From the NCBI RefSeq assembly GCF_025751585.1, contig NZ_JAOWKX010000004.1, positions 124,001 through 188,000 of the forward strand: DNA of 64,000 nt. Direction: 5' to 3'. The stretch is from Fluctibacter corallii. GTDB lineage: Bacteria; Pseudomonadota; Gammaproteobacteria; Enterobacterales; Alteromonadaceae. Below the pieces are notes generated by a model. The model was not told the origin of the DNA and ran no database searches. It saw nothing but the letters and a program-made list of their open reading frames with translations. Below are positions 9,035 through 18,733 of the stretch, in pieces. Position 1 is the first letter of the stretch, and each line of letters begins with the position of its first letter. Position numbers and translations under genes: made by a program.

Positions 9035-11320
9035 AAGGGGCGTTTTACTGCAAGGCTTTGGTCAGCAATCACAATACTCATTGTTTTATTCGTATTCATC
9101 ATGGTCGCGGGCCTGTTTGCATTACGGTTAAGTTTACCTCCTGACGTGGAAAAAGTCGTTAACTCAGATTTACAGGGACCTGTGCAGGTAGAGATAGATG
9201 ACCTTGGGGTACCTCATATTAAGGCGCAAAATCGTGCCGATGGGGCGTGGGTAACGGGGTATTTGCATGGACAGTCGCGGTATTTTCAGATGGATCTTTT
9301 GCGTCGCCGAGGAGCCGGCGAGTTGTCTTCGTTGTTCGGGGTGCGTGCACTTGAAATGGATAAAAAATCTCGATTGCACCAGTTTCGACTTCGGGCTGCG
9401 AAACAATTGACAACCTTACCTCTATGGCAAAAACGTTTGCTTGAAGTGTATGTTAAAGGGGTAAATGCAGGTTTGGCCTCATTGACCGTTAGGCCGCCTG
9501 AATATCTGATGTTGATGCAACAGCCCAAACCTTGGACTGAAATAGACTCTCTATTGGTTGTGTATGCCATGTATTTTGGGCTGCAAGATGGCAATGGTGA
9601 CAAAGAGTTGCTTCGAAGTCTATTGCACTCACATTTTCCAGAAGGTTATGCGTCGCTATTACCCAATCGTACACATTTTGAAGTGCCATTGGTGGGTAAA
9701 AGTCAGGCTACGCCGCTAGATTTTGACGCGCTGCGTAGTCATTTACCTAAAGAACATGCAAAAGGGAGTAATGCTGGATTAGGTTCAACGGCACCGTCTC
9801 ATGGCAGTAGTGCATGGTTGGTATCGGGAGCCCACACTGCCAGCGGTAAAGCGATATTATCCAATGATATACATTTGGGATTGTATTTACCTAATCAATG
9901 GTATCGTTTGAGTCTTAGCGTGGGAGAACAACGTGTTACCGGCATCACCTTGCCAGGAACACCGTTAGTGGTCGCAGGCTCGAATGGTTATGTTAGCTGG
10001 GGGCTGACTAATAGCTACGGTGATTGGAGTGATTTAACCGTAATCAACGAAGACGTGGAAGTCGAGCGAGAAGACACGGAACAGATCGAAGTGGATGGTG
10101 AAATTGAAGTCATCACGATTAAACACACACGATTTGGTCCGATATTGCCTCAAGGAGGCTATGCGATTAATTGGTTGGCTCATACCGAAAAAGCAGTCAA
10201 TTTGAATCTTTTCGAGTTCGAGAGCGCTCGCTCAGTAGAGCAGGTATTGGCGCTCGCGCCACATGTAGGTATACCGCCACAAAATTTACTGGTGGCTGAC
10301 CATCTTGGCGATATCGGTTGGACTATTATGGGTCCTTTGCCGCAGCGTGACAATGGCAGGTTTGCCTCAACACCGGCGCATTTTCACGATTGGAGATGGG
10401 TTCCACCAGAGGATTATCCGCGCATATTGAATCCTGTATCAGGCTTAATCTGGTCGGCAAATAATAGGATGTATGAACAGGCTGAATGGCCAAGTATTGG
10501 TGAGGATGATTTTCTTAGCAGTGCCCGCGCGTGGCAGATTCGACAATCTCTTGGGCAGCTGCGTAATGCAAACGAAGAACGTGTTGCATCCATTCAGTTT
10601 GATAATCGAGCACTGTTATTGGCGCGTTGGTATCGTCGGTTAATTCAAGCAATTAACACACAACGTGAGCCTAATGCTGACTTAATACGCCTAATGTCAG
10701 ACTGGGATGGCCGAGCATCGAAACAATCGGTAGCGTACACGTTGACGCGTGCGGCTCGAAACCAAATTATTGCTGATTTTTATCAACCTTTTCTAAGCCA
10801 GTTGTCGGAGCCGAAAGTAATTAATGCTTTCAACCGAATTAATGGCAACGTCGAACACACGGTATGGGCAGCAATTGATACTAATCAGGCTGATTTTTTT
10901 GGCGCTGACGAACTCGATGATTATCTATATCAGGTACTTTTGTCGCGTTATCAAACGCTTTTGCAGGAGGTGGGTGACGAAGACAAATTGCGTTGGGGTT
11001 GGCAAAATCAATTACGCATGAACCACCCACTTGGGTTGCCTGTTTGGCCTTTCGATGGCTTCTTTAATCTAGTATCACAGGAGCAGGCTGGCGGTCAATT
11101 TATGCCGGCTATCAACGAACCACGATTTGGTGCCTCCATTCGTTTTAGCGTCAGTCCTGGGCAAGAGCATTCGGCTCTAGTTGCCATGCCTGGTGGTCAA
11201 TCTGGTCATCCGCTTTCTCCTCACTATGCAGCTGGGCATCGACAATGGCTCGATCAGCAATGGATCCCGTTCTTGGGGGGGAATATACAACAGACTTTTG
11301 AATTTTTACCCGAGCGTTAG
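9032..11320 (+). CDS. Penicillin-acylase-family Ntn hydrolase, membrane anchored
   Basis: This 762-residue protein starts with a basic segment and one hydrophobic helix (about residues 9-31, SAITILIVLFVFIMVAGLFAL), so the enzyme probably sits in the periplasm tethered to the inner membrane. The N-terminal part (DLGVPHIKAQNRADGAWVTGYLHGQSR) is typical of the acylase alpha chain. The self-processing site is HGSSAWLVSG near residue 257; the first serine of the SSAW motif (about residue 259) is the predicted N-terminal nucleophile of the beta chain. Relatives hydrolyse penicillins or acyl-homoserine lactones, and PvdQ deacylates the acylated pyoverdine precursor in the periplasm. In an operon with an acyl loading system and exporters, removal of an acyl mask from the product is a strong inference. 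Confidence 0.85.
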   Translation: MKGRFTARLWSAITILIVLFVFIMVAGLFALRLSLPPDVEKVVNSDLQGPVQVEIDDLGVPHIKAQNRADGAWVTGYLHGQSRYFQMDLLRRRGAGELSSLFGVRALEMDKKSRLHQFRLRAAKQLTTLPLWQKRLLEVYVKGVNAGLASLTVRPPEYLMLMQQPKPWTEIDSLLVVYAMYFGLQDGNGDKELLRSLLHSHFPEGYASLLPNRTHFEVPLVGKSQATPLDFDALRSHLPKEHAKGSNAGLGSTAPSHGSSAWLVSGAHTASGKAILSNDIHLGLYLPNQWYRLSLSVGEQRVTGITLPGTPLVVAGSNGYVSWGLTNSYGDWSDLTVINEDVEVEREDTEQIEVDGEIEVITIKHTRFGPILPQGGYAINWLAHTEKAVNLNLFEFESARSVEQVLALAPHVGIPPQNLLVADHLGDIGWTIMGPLPQRDNGRFASTPAHFHDWRWVPPEDYPRILNPVSGLIWSANNRMYEQAEWPSIGEDDFLSSARAWQIRQSLGQLRNANEERVASIQFDNRALLLARWYRRLIQAINTQREPNADLIRLMSDWDGRASKQSVAYTLTRAARNQIIADFYQPFLSQLSEPKVINAFNRINGNVEHTVWAAIDTNQADFFGADELDDYLYQVLLSRYQTLLQEVGDEDKLRWGWQNQLRMNHPLGLPVWPFDGFFNLVSQEQAGGQFMPAINEPRFGASIRFSVSPGQEHSALVAMPGGQSGHPLSPHYAAGHRQWLDQQWIPFLGGNIQQTFEFLPER

Positions 11321-11351
11321 ACTTGGGTTGTGGTTTTGATGAGGTAAATAT

Positions 11352-11594
11352 ATGGACATGACAAACGTTTTGCTAGAAGCAGCTCAACAGGTATTTCAAT
11401 ATCAGGTCGAGGTCGATACCCCAATTAATAGTATTCCTGGGTCATCGTTGCAACTCATGCATTTTAAAGCACAGATAGAATCGAAAACGGGATGCACAAT
11501 ACCACTTGAACAGTTATATCAAGTTACAACTGTGCGTCAACTCGCTAACGTCATATCTCAGCCTACTGTCGCCGTAACCTCTGGTGATATTTAA
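11352..11594 (+). CDS. Free-standing acyl/peptidyl carrier protein
   Basis: This 80-residue acidic helical protein is the size of a carrier domain. The phosphopantetheine site reads IPGSSLQLM, with the probable attachment serine at position 32. The usual G-x-D-S motif is altered: the residue before the serine is Ser instead of Asp, which may reflect a dedicated partner. A GAGG ribosome binding site precedes ATG 11352, and the NRPS starts two bases after the stop. It most likely receives the acyl group from the AMP ligase at 7546 and hands it to the first condensation domain. Carrier identity is inferred from size, motif and context. Confidence 0.7.
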   Translation: MDMTNVLLEAAQQVFQYQVEVDTPINSIPGSSLQLMHFKAQIESKTGCTIPLEQLYQVTTVRQLANVISQPTVAVTSGDI

Positions 11595-11596
11595 TT

Positions 11597-14500
11597 ATGA
11601 ATGAACGTTTGTATTGCGCGGCAAATCTACTGTCTGAATGCGCAGAACAAGGTATGTCTCTGCGGCTTAACGGTCAAGGTGGATTGGCGTTTGAATACTT
11701 TGGGAAAGGGGATAGCAGACCACTGTTGGCGAAAGTCAAAGCGTTAAAGATTGATTTAATCGAGTATCTGGAATTGCTCGAACGAGAACCCCATCGGGTG
11801 CCTATTCGCGCTAGTGCTCAACAGTTGATGTTGCACCAACAGCAATGTGCAGAACCGAGTGCTGCATTCAATATTGTCCTGCAATTCGAGCTACACGGTG
11901 AGTTGTCATTTGCTGACTTTCAGGCGTGGGCAGAAACCGTCGTATTGCGTCACCCCCAACTTCAAAGCCGATTCAAACTGCATCAAGGTAATCTTTACGT
12001 ACAGCAGGATACGTCTTACGACGTAGTGATAGGCAGACATACTCAGCGAGCAGCGCTTGACACATGTAAAACAACGCCATTTGATGTACAAAATGGCCCA
12101 CTTTTTCGTTTTGATTGGATAGAAACCGCAACGGGCAAACGGTGCATTTCTTTAGTATTTCATCATTTAATTTTTGATGGTTACTCAGTTAAATTATTGG
12201 CTGAGGATGTGCATCAATATTTGGGATTGAGCGCAGAGGACATCCATTCTTCAGCGGTAGTGAATCCGGCTTTGCCAAAGGTCAATCGAGTGCACAATGA
12301 TTGGGCTGAATATGTCGAATATCTCAACGGTTTTGAGCCTCTTGATTGGCAACAGGTTTTTGGTAACAGGGGAGACAATAGCACGACAGCTAAACTGTAC
12401 CGTTCTATGTTGAGTGAGTCGCAATTTGCCGAACTCAATGGGGTGGCGAAAGCCAATCAAATGAGCCCCTTTGTCTTGCAGACCGCAATTACAGCGCTGG
12501 TTTTAAGTGTTTATAGCGATAGTCGTCGCTTTTTGCTGTTTACGCCTGCTGACACACGTAGTGGCGATCAACTTAGTTGTATTGGCCATTTCGTGCACAT
12601 GCTTGCTGTTCCGTGTGAGATAAATCTTGATAGCACTGCGACAGAATATCTGTCGAGGATGCGAGACCGATTTATGCATGTTTTAGCTCGCTCAGAGCTG
12701 AGTTATGACAATGCTAATCTATGGTCACTCTCGCAAGAAAAGAGGGTTTTACCTCCGATAAAAGCGGTGATTGCCCAGCAATCGTTTCCACAGACCTCTG
12801 TAGACATTGTTAAAGGACAGGCACGGTTAGACTTTATTGCCTCACAAACACGAGAAGTCAAATACCCCTTGGTATTAAATTGCCAAAGTAACGATCAGCA
12901 AACACGGTTGGAGTGGGAATACGACAGTAGGTTGTTTAACGAATCTCAGATTCGTCAGATACAAAATCACTGGTTTTTGGTGTTGGAGTTACTGAGCAAT
13001 CACGCGCTAAGCTTGAAGGAGCAGTTTAACGCCCGATTCTTGTCAGAATATGACCTATTGCCACTAAGCAAGCTAAAGGGGGCGTCAGGCACGGTGCTAC
13101 CACAATGGCAACAACGGACGATTGTGGATAGTTGGCAGCAAAATGTCGCTAAATATGGTGAACGGCGGGCAGTTGGATTTGGTGAATCTTGGTTAAGTTA
13201 CCGAGAGCTGGATAGAAAGACGAATAAATTGGCGCGTGAATTACGTGCGATTGGCGTTGATCGCGAAAGTAAAGTCATTGTATCGCTTGGGCGCGGACTA
13301 GATTTACTGTGTGGCATTCTGGCAATCCTAAAAGCGGGAGGCGTATACGTACCTGTTGATCCTAAAGCGCCGGAAGAGCGAATCGCGCACATAAGTACCG
13401 ACAGCGGTGCACGATGGATATTGTGTGACCAGCAATGGCGACAAGGTGATATTAGCGTGATCAATATGGCGGAATTATGGGAGCAGAGTAAGCTGCAATC
13501 TCACTCAGTGCTAACTACGCAAATTTCCCCACATGATGCCGCATACATTATTTATACCTCAGGCTCCACAGGAGTACCTAAAGGTGTCGTTGTTGAGCAT
13601 CGAAATGTTGTAAGGTTAATTGGTTCAGCAATGAATGTGTTTGACTTCAATGCTGATGATGTTTGGTGCTTATTTCACTCATTTGCATTTGATTTCTCGG
13701 TTTGGGAAATATTTGGACCTTGGTTGACTGGCGGTGCTGTGGCTATTGTGCCCGATGAATGCCTGTTACAACCTTCGTTATTCCATTCTTTTTTACGTCA
13801 AAATCGTATAACAATACTCAATCAAACCCCTTCAGCTTTCTATAATTTAATCGATGCTGACAGCCAAGACGACAACGCTTTGAGTGATCTGCGCTATGTC
13901 GTTTTTGGTGGCGAAGCATTGTCGTTACCAAGGCTAAAACCATGGTTTTCTCGCTACGATGCAGATGTTGTTAAGCTGGTGAATATGTATGGTATTACCG
14001 AAACGACGGTGCATGTAACTCATTACACCCTCAACGCCCAAGATTGTAGTCAGACTCAGAGCATTATTGGTGTGCCTTTGTCGGATTTAAGCGTCTATTT
14101 ACTTGGCAAAGATGATTTAGTGCTGCCTGCCGGGGTAAAAGGTGAAATGTACGTTTCTGGCCCCGGTTTGGCACGGGAGTATCTTGGTAAGCCTGAGCTG
14201 ACGGCCGAGCGATTTATATCTCATCCTCATGCGGGTCGATTATATCGTAGTGGCGATTTTGCTAGATTCGATGTCGGTGGCGAGTTGGTTTATCTTGGTC
14301 GCAAAGACAATCAAGTTAAGGTGCGTGGTTACCGGATTGAATTAGAAGAAATCAGGCAACAATTGATGTCGCTCAATGCCATTAATGACGCCGTGTTGAC
14401 GGTTGCAGAGTTTGGTGCGGGCGATAAACTCATCGCGTTTGTTGTGACGGCGCAAAACGCGTTATTTGACGTTGCAGAGATAAAACGTGAGTTGGTTAAA

Positions 14501-17500
14501 AAGTTACCGCCCTACATGATCCCAGCATTAATTCACGCTATCGATCACATTCCACAAACCACTAATGGAAAAGCTGATGTTCGACGCTTAATGACTGACT
14601 ACCATGCCGCAATAGATTGCATAGCGCAGCAAAATGATGTCATGCCTGATCACCCGCTTTATCATGTTATTTCTAGCGTGCTTGGCACAAAGTTGATTGG
14701 GCCAGACGATAATCTATTCGCTTTAGGATTGGACTCCATTTCTTGTATTCGTCTTGTTAATAGTGCCCGCGATGTAGGTGTGCACTTCAGTGTTGCAGAT
14801 GTGTACCGCGAACTTACGCCTAGACGGTTGCTGGCTTTGGCGGAAAAATCGCCGATTCGCGTAGTTAAAGAGGTCGCTGATAAACACGATTTCTTGAAAG
14901 AAAATGAACGCAAATTAGTCACTGACCAAATTGAGATGATTTACCCATTGACTATGTTACAGCAAGGGATGTGCTACCACAGTGAATTAGATATAGAAGG
15001 CGGGGTTTATCACGATGTGTTTGGTTATCGTTTGCAGATGCACTTTGATGTCGACAAATTGCGTGCCGTACTCAAGCAGATGATGAAGCTTCACCCAGTA
15101 TTGAGAACGCGTCTCATGAAGGGACCCGAGCGACTTTTACAAGCTGTGGTAGTTGAGCCAGACGTACCCTTGCAAGTGTTTGACGTCGCTGGTGATATTG
15201 ATTCGGGGCTTGCACAATATCAGGCATTTTTAGAAGCCGAAATTGCGAACGGTTTCAGTTATCGGGATCCGCTTCTTTATCGCTTGTTTTTACATCGTTT
15301 TGACGATGGGAGTGAGCAGTTGACTCTGAGCTTTCACCACGCATTATTTGACGGCTGGTCAGTGGCTAATTTCAATACAGAGTTGATGAATCGATATCGT
15401 GATGCCGAGGGAGGTAGCGTGGTTGCGATATCCGAGGCGAATAATAGTCACTATCGCGATTACGTATTTACTGAATTGGCCGCGCTGGAAGACGAAGCGC
15501 ATAGGGCGTTTTGGCAGTCACAACTCTGTGGCGCCGAGGTGAGCAACTTACCTTCCGTCGCCAAGCAAACATTGTCAAACAATGCTGAATTTACTCACCT
15601 GCCATGTGAGACCTTCGAAAAAAATAGCGCAGCAATCATTGCAGCGGCTAAAACGGCAGGTGTAACGGTACGTCAGTGGATGTTGGCGGTGCATCTTAAC
15701 GCACTGTCAATTTTGAGTCATCGAAGCCGAGTAAATACAACGGTTGTATACAATAACCGTTTGGATCGCGCGGATAGTGATGTGCAGTTGGGATTATTCC
15801 TTAACTCGTTGCCTTTCGACATTGATTTGACCGCTGAATCGTGGCTGCACATATTAGATAAAGTAGTGACATTAGATAGACAGATAATGGCCTATCGAGC
15901 TCTGCCTGCGGTTGAAATACAAAAACTATGCGGTTTATCGTTTCAATCTATATTGTTCAATTATACCGATTTTCATGTATATGACGCGTTGTTAGATGAC
16001 GGGCTACCTCTGCTTGATAGTACAGTATTTGAAAGTGTGAATTTTCCGCTGACCATAGATTGCGGGGTGTCAACACAAACCAAACAGCTGCGCTATCAGG
16101 TTGGATTTGATGGGCAGCATCATTCGAAGTTAAGTGTAATGCGTTACGTCAAAGCGGTAGATATGCTTTGTGTGCATGCGTTGGCGCACCCGAGTGCGCC
16201 ATTGCCCGATTGGCAGTCTTTGTTTACCGATGAAAAGCGAGAGCTTGATGCGCTGAATACAGCGCAAGCGATTGCTGATGAAGTGACTGCAACTATCGAT
16301 AAGAATGCTCCAGCTTTGATAATGGGGAATGCTCAAATAAGCCATGGTGACTTGAATTTGATGGTAGAGGCACTCGCTGAGTCCTTAAATATAGAGTCTG
16401 GGCAACGCATAATATTACATTTGCCTAAATCTATCGATTTTGTCGTTTGGATGCTAGCGTGCATGCGTAAGGGGTTGGTAGTGATACCGCTGCCCGTTGA
16501 TGCTGATTTATCTCGCAGACAACAGATTGTTGAATGTGCTGATGCCGCATATGTCGCTAGCCTTGAACCGCGGAACCTAGGCTATAACCCTATACTCACA
16601 GAAGGTTGTGGTGATGTTTTACTTGGTTATAGGCAGCCAATAAATTGCGCTAGCAAGGAAGCTGCAATCGTCATGTTTACGTCTGGCACAACGGGTAAGC
16701 CTAAAGGGGTGATGTTGCCGTTGGAAACATTGCTTGCACATAGCCGAGCCATGGCGAAGACGTTGTCACTCAAAGTCAATGACCGTGTACTGTGGTTCGC
16801 GTCTTCTGGCGCAGATACGACGTTAGAACAGTTGCTTATGCCTTTAGAAATTGGCGCAAGCGTTGTTATTCCAGAGAAGATTTGGTCAATGGCTGAGTTT
16901 TTACCGCAGGTGGCACACCATGGGGTGACGGTTGCTGATCTTCCGCCTGTGTACTGTCAGTGGTTGATGCGAGTCACTAACGAACAGCGGCAATTGTGGA
17001 AGGCTAGCCCATTGCGAATGCTTCTGATGGGGGGCGAGGCGATGCCATTGTCGGTTATTAAAGCTTGGCAACGTATGCACCTTACGCAGTCGCTGCAATT
17101 ATTCAATATGTATGGTCCGACAGAGGCGACCATTACGGCATCAGTATATCAGATTCCCGCTGATTTTAACGCTTTGAAAGTGTCACTCGGTAAGCCTACT
17201 GCAAAGAACCGTTTTTTAGTTCTTGATTCTCAGTCTCGACCAGTACCAGCCGGTGTTGAGGGGATGCTTTATATAGCTGGCGAGCGTTTAGCAAATGGAT
17301 ACTTGTTTAATTCGGAGAAAACCGCTGAAGCATTCGTTACAGGCGTTGGCGGGGAGCGAATGTATTGTACTGGTGATGTGGTTAAATGGTTTCCAGATGG
17401 CACATTATGGTTTGTTGGTCGTAAAGACAGCCAAGTTAAAATTCGTGGTCACAGAGTAGAACTTGATGCCGTACAGCGATACTTAGAGGAACGCGCTTCG

Positions 17501-18733
17501 ATTCATGAAGCTACGGTATTTTTCGCCCAAATACAACAAAGAAACACTCTTGTGGCTTTTGTCGTTGCGTCTGGTGAACAGCATGAGTTAGCTAAACAGA
17601 CCATCGCGGCCATGCGTGCTGAATTACCGCATTATATGGTGCCCAATCGTATCGAGGTAGTCGAGCAGATTCCGTTAACGGCTAATGGCAAAGTTGACAG
17701 TAAAAGGTTGTTAGAAGAAATCTCTATTACAGATAGTCACCAGCCCAGATTAAAAAATACAGAGCGAAAGGTGGCTGAATTAGTCGCACAAGTGTTAGGT
17801 CAGTATCCTCAATCGGGTGAACAGAGTTTTTATGATTTAGGTGGTGATTCGCTTCAAGCCTTGCAATTAATTTCTCTGTTTAGCGCGAAATTTGGCGTAG
17901 AGATTGAATTACAGCGGTTATTAGCGAACAGTACCATTGACGAACTAGCCCAATTAGTCGAACAGTCTCATGACAAATCAGGAGAAACTGTGGTGTGTTT
18001 GAGTCAATCGACGACATTGCCCGTTGTGTTGTGCATCCCTGGGGCTGGTGGGACTGCGGGGGACTTTCTGTCATTGGCGGCAACGTTGCCCGGCTACAGT
18101 ATTTATGCGTTACAAGCGCCCGGATTGCTATCTGGTCAAATTCCTCACGATTTTGAACATTGGCTGAGTTACGCTGAATACGCGGTAAAAGCCTTGCCAC
18201 AAACACCGATAATGGTGGTAGGACACTCAATGGGTGGTTGGCTGGGTGCACATTTGAGGCAACGTTGTTTTGCCGAGGCCAAACTGGTTTTGCTAGACAG
18301 CTACATTCAGTTGAACAAGCCAGAAAATGTCGAAGATTTTATTGCAAAACAGGTTCATGCTCGCTTGGCGTCGATGTCTTTACATTTTTCCTTACCATCA
18401 GAAATGGGATTAGAAGCACTTATACTGTCGCTGTCAGAGCATGTGTCTGAAGGTGACAGTGCGGGTGTCAGTATGTGGTTAAATCTGCTTAAGCTGACAC
18501 GAGCCCAGTTACAGATGAAACCTTTATGGGGGGAGGGTTTGGGGAAAGTAACCTTAATAAATGCGGAGCAAAGTATGGCTAAGCGTGGTGCAGCTAAAAA
18601 TGAGTGGGCTGCATATTGCGAAGTGGAAGACGTGATTGTTGATGGGGATCATTATACGATTCTCGAGCACAAACGTGTGCCCACTATTTTATTGAATGTT
18701 CTGAAATTGGCTAAGGAGCAAGACTGCGCATGA
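11597..18733 (+). CDS. Two-module non-ribosomal peptide synthetase (dock-C-A-T-C-A-T-TE)
   Basis: This 2378-residue assembly line starts with a TubC-like docking domain (about residues 5-62). C1 has HHLIFDG at 189-195. A1 has IIYTSGSTG near 653; its pocket residues, aligned by eye to GrsA, read D-F-W-N-V-G-M-V-H-K, essentially the threonine code. T1 has GLDSI with Ser1047. C2 has HHALFDG at 1247-1253. In A2 (FTSGTTGKPKG) the pocket reads D-T-E-D-L-G-M-I-T-K, where Glu and Asp suggest a cationic side chain (Lys/Orn/Dab-like). T2 has GGDSL with Ser2085. The thioesterase has GHSMGG with Ser2211, Asp2234 and His2352. No epimerase or methyltransferase domain is present. C1 probably accepts an acyl group from the upstream carrier, giving an N-acyl-Thr-X product released by the TE. 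The start of the next gene overlaps its stop by 4 nt. Domain order is confident; substrate predictions are moderate (A1) to weak (A2). Confidence 0.95.
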   Translation: MNERLYCAANLLSECAEQGMSLRLNGQGGLAFEYFGKGDSRPLLAKVKALKIDLIEYLELLEREPHRVPIRASAQQLMLHQQQCAEPSAAFNIVLQFELHGELSFADFQAWAETVVLRHPQLQSRFKLHQGNLYVQQDTSYDVVIGRHTQRAALDTCKTTPFDVQNGPLFRFDWIETATGKRCISLVFHHLIFDGYSVKLLAEDVHQYLGLSAEDIHSSAVVNPALPKVNRVHNDWAEYVEYLNGFEPLDWQQVFGNRGDNSTTAKLYRSMLSESQFAELNGVAKANQMSPFVLQTAITALVLSVYSDSRRFLLFTPADTRSGDQLSCIGHFVHMLAVPCEINLDSTATEYLSRMRDRFMHVLARSELSYDNANLWSLSQEKRVLPPIKAVIAQQSFPQTSVDIVKGQARLDFIASQTREVKYPLVLNCQSNDQQTRLEWEYDSRLFNESQIRQIQNHWFLVLELLSNHALSLKEQFNARFLSEYDLLPLSKLKGASGTVLPQWQQRTIVDSWQQNVAKYGERRAVGFGESWLSYRELDRKTNKLARELRAIGVDRESKVIVSLGRGLDLLCGILAILKAGGVYVPVDPKAPEERIAHISTDSGARWILCDQQWRQGDISVINMAELWEQSKLQSHSVLTTQISPHDAAYIIYTSGSTGVPKGVVVEHRNVVRLIGSAMNVFDFNADDVWCLFHSFAFDFSVWEIFGPWLTGGAVAIVPDECLLQPSLFHSFLRQNRITILNQTPSAFYNLIDADSQDDNALSDLRYVVFGGEALSLPRLKPWFSRYDADVVKLVNMYGITETTVHVTHYTLNAQDCSQTQSIIGVPLSDLSVYLLGKDDLVLPAGVKGEMYVSGPGLAREYLGKPELTAERFISHPHAGRLYRSGDFARFDVGGELVYLGRKDNQVKVRGYRIELEEIRQQLMSLNAINDAVLTVAEFGAGDKLIAFVVTAQNALFDVAEIKRELVKKLPPYMIPALIHAIDHIPQTTNGKADVRRLMTDYHAAIDCIAQQNDVMPDHPLYHVISSVLGTKLIGPDDNLFALGLDSISCIRLVNSARDVGVHFSVADVYRELTPRRLLALAEKSPIRVVKEVADKHDFLKENERKLVTDQIEMIYPLTMLQQGMCYHSELDIEGGVYHDVFGYRLQMHFDVDKLRAVLKQMMKLHPVLRTRLMKGPERLLQAVVVEPDVPLQVFDVAGDIDSGLAQYQAFLEAEIANGFSYRDPLLYRLFLHRFDDGSEQLTLSFHHALFDGWSVANFNTELMNRYRDAEGGSVVAISEANNSHYRDYVFTELAALEDEAHRAFWQSQLCGAEVSNLPSVAKQTLSNNAEFTHLPCETFEKNSAAIIAAAKTAGVTVRQWMLAVHLNALSILSHRSRVNTTVVYNNRLDRADSDVQLGLFLNSLPFDIDLTAESWLHILDKVVTLDRQIMAYRALPAVEIQKLCGLSFQSILFNYTDFHVYDALLDDGLPLLDSTVFESVNFPLTIDCGVSTQTKQLRYQVGFDGQHHSKLSVMRYVKAVDMLCVHALAHPSAPLPDWQSLFTDEKRELDALNTAQAIADEVTATIDKNAPALIMGNAQISHGDLNLMVEALAESLNIESGQRIILHLPKSIDFVVWMLACMRKGLVVIPLPVDADLSRRQQIVECADAAYVASLEPRNLGYNPILTEGCGDVLLGYRQPINCASKEAAIVMFTSGTTGKPKGVMLPLETLLAHSRAMAKTLSLKVNDRVLWFASSGADTTLEQLLMPLEIGASVVIPEKIWSMAEFLPQVAHHGVTVADLPPVYCQWLMRVTNEQRQLWKASPLRMLLMGGEAMPLSVIKAWQRMHLTQSLQLFNMYGPTEATITASVYQIPADFNALKVSLGKPTAKNRFLVLDSQSRPVPAGVEGMLYIAGERLANGYLFNSEKTAEAFVTGVGGERMYCTGDVVKWFPDGTLWFVGRKDSQVKIRGHRVELDAVQRYLEERASIHEATVFFAQIQQRNTLVAFVVASGEQHELAKQTIAAMRAELPHYMVPNRIEVVEQIPLTANGKVDSKRLLEEISITDSHQPRLKNTERKVAELVAQVLGQYPQSGEQSFYDLGGDSLQALQLISLFSAKFGVEIELQRLLANSTIDELAQLVEQSHDKSGETVVCLSQSTTLPVVLCIPGAGGTAGDFLSLAATLPGYSIYALQAPGLLSGQIPHDFEHWLSYAEYAVKALPQTPIMVVGHSMGGWLGAHLRQRCFAEAKLVLLDSYIQLNKPENVEDFIAKQVHARLASMSLHFSLPSEMGLEALILSLSEHVSEGDSAGVSMWLNLLKLTRAQLQMKPLWGEGLGKVTLINAEQSMAKRGAAKNEWAAYCEVEDVIVDGDHYTILEHKRVPTILLNVLKLAKEQDCA

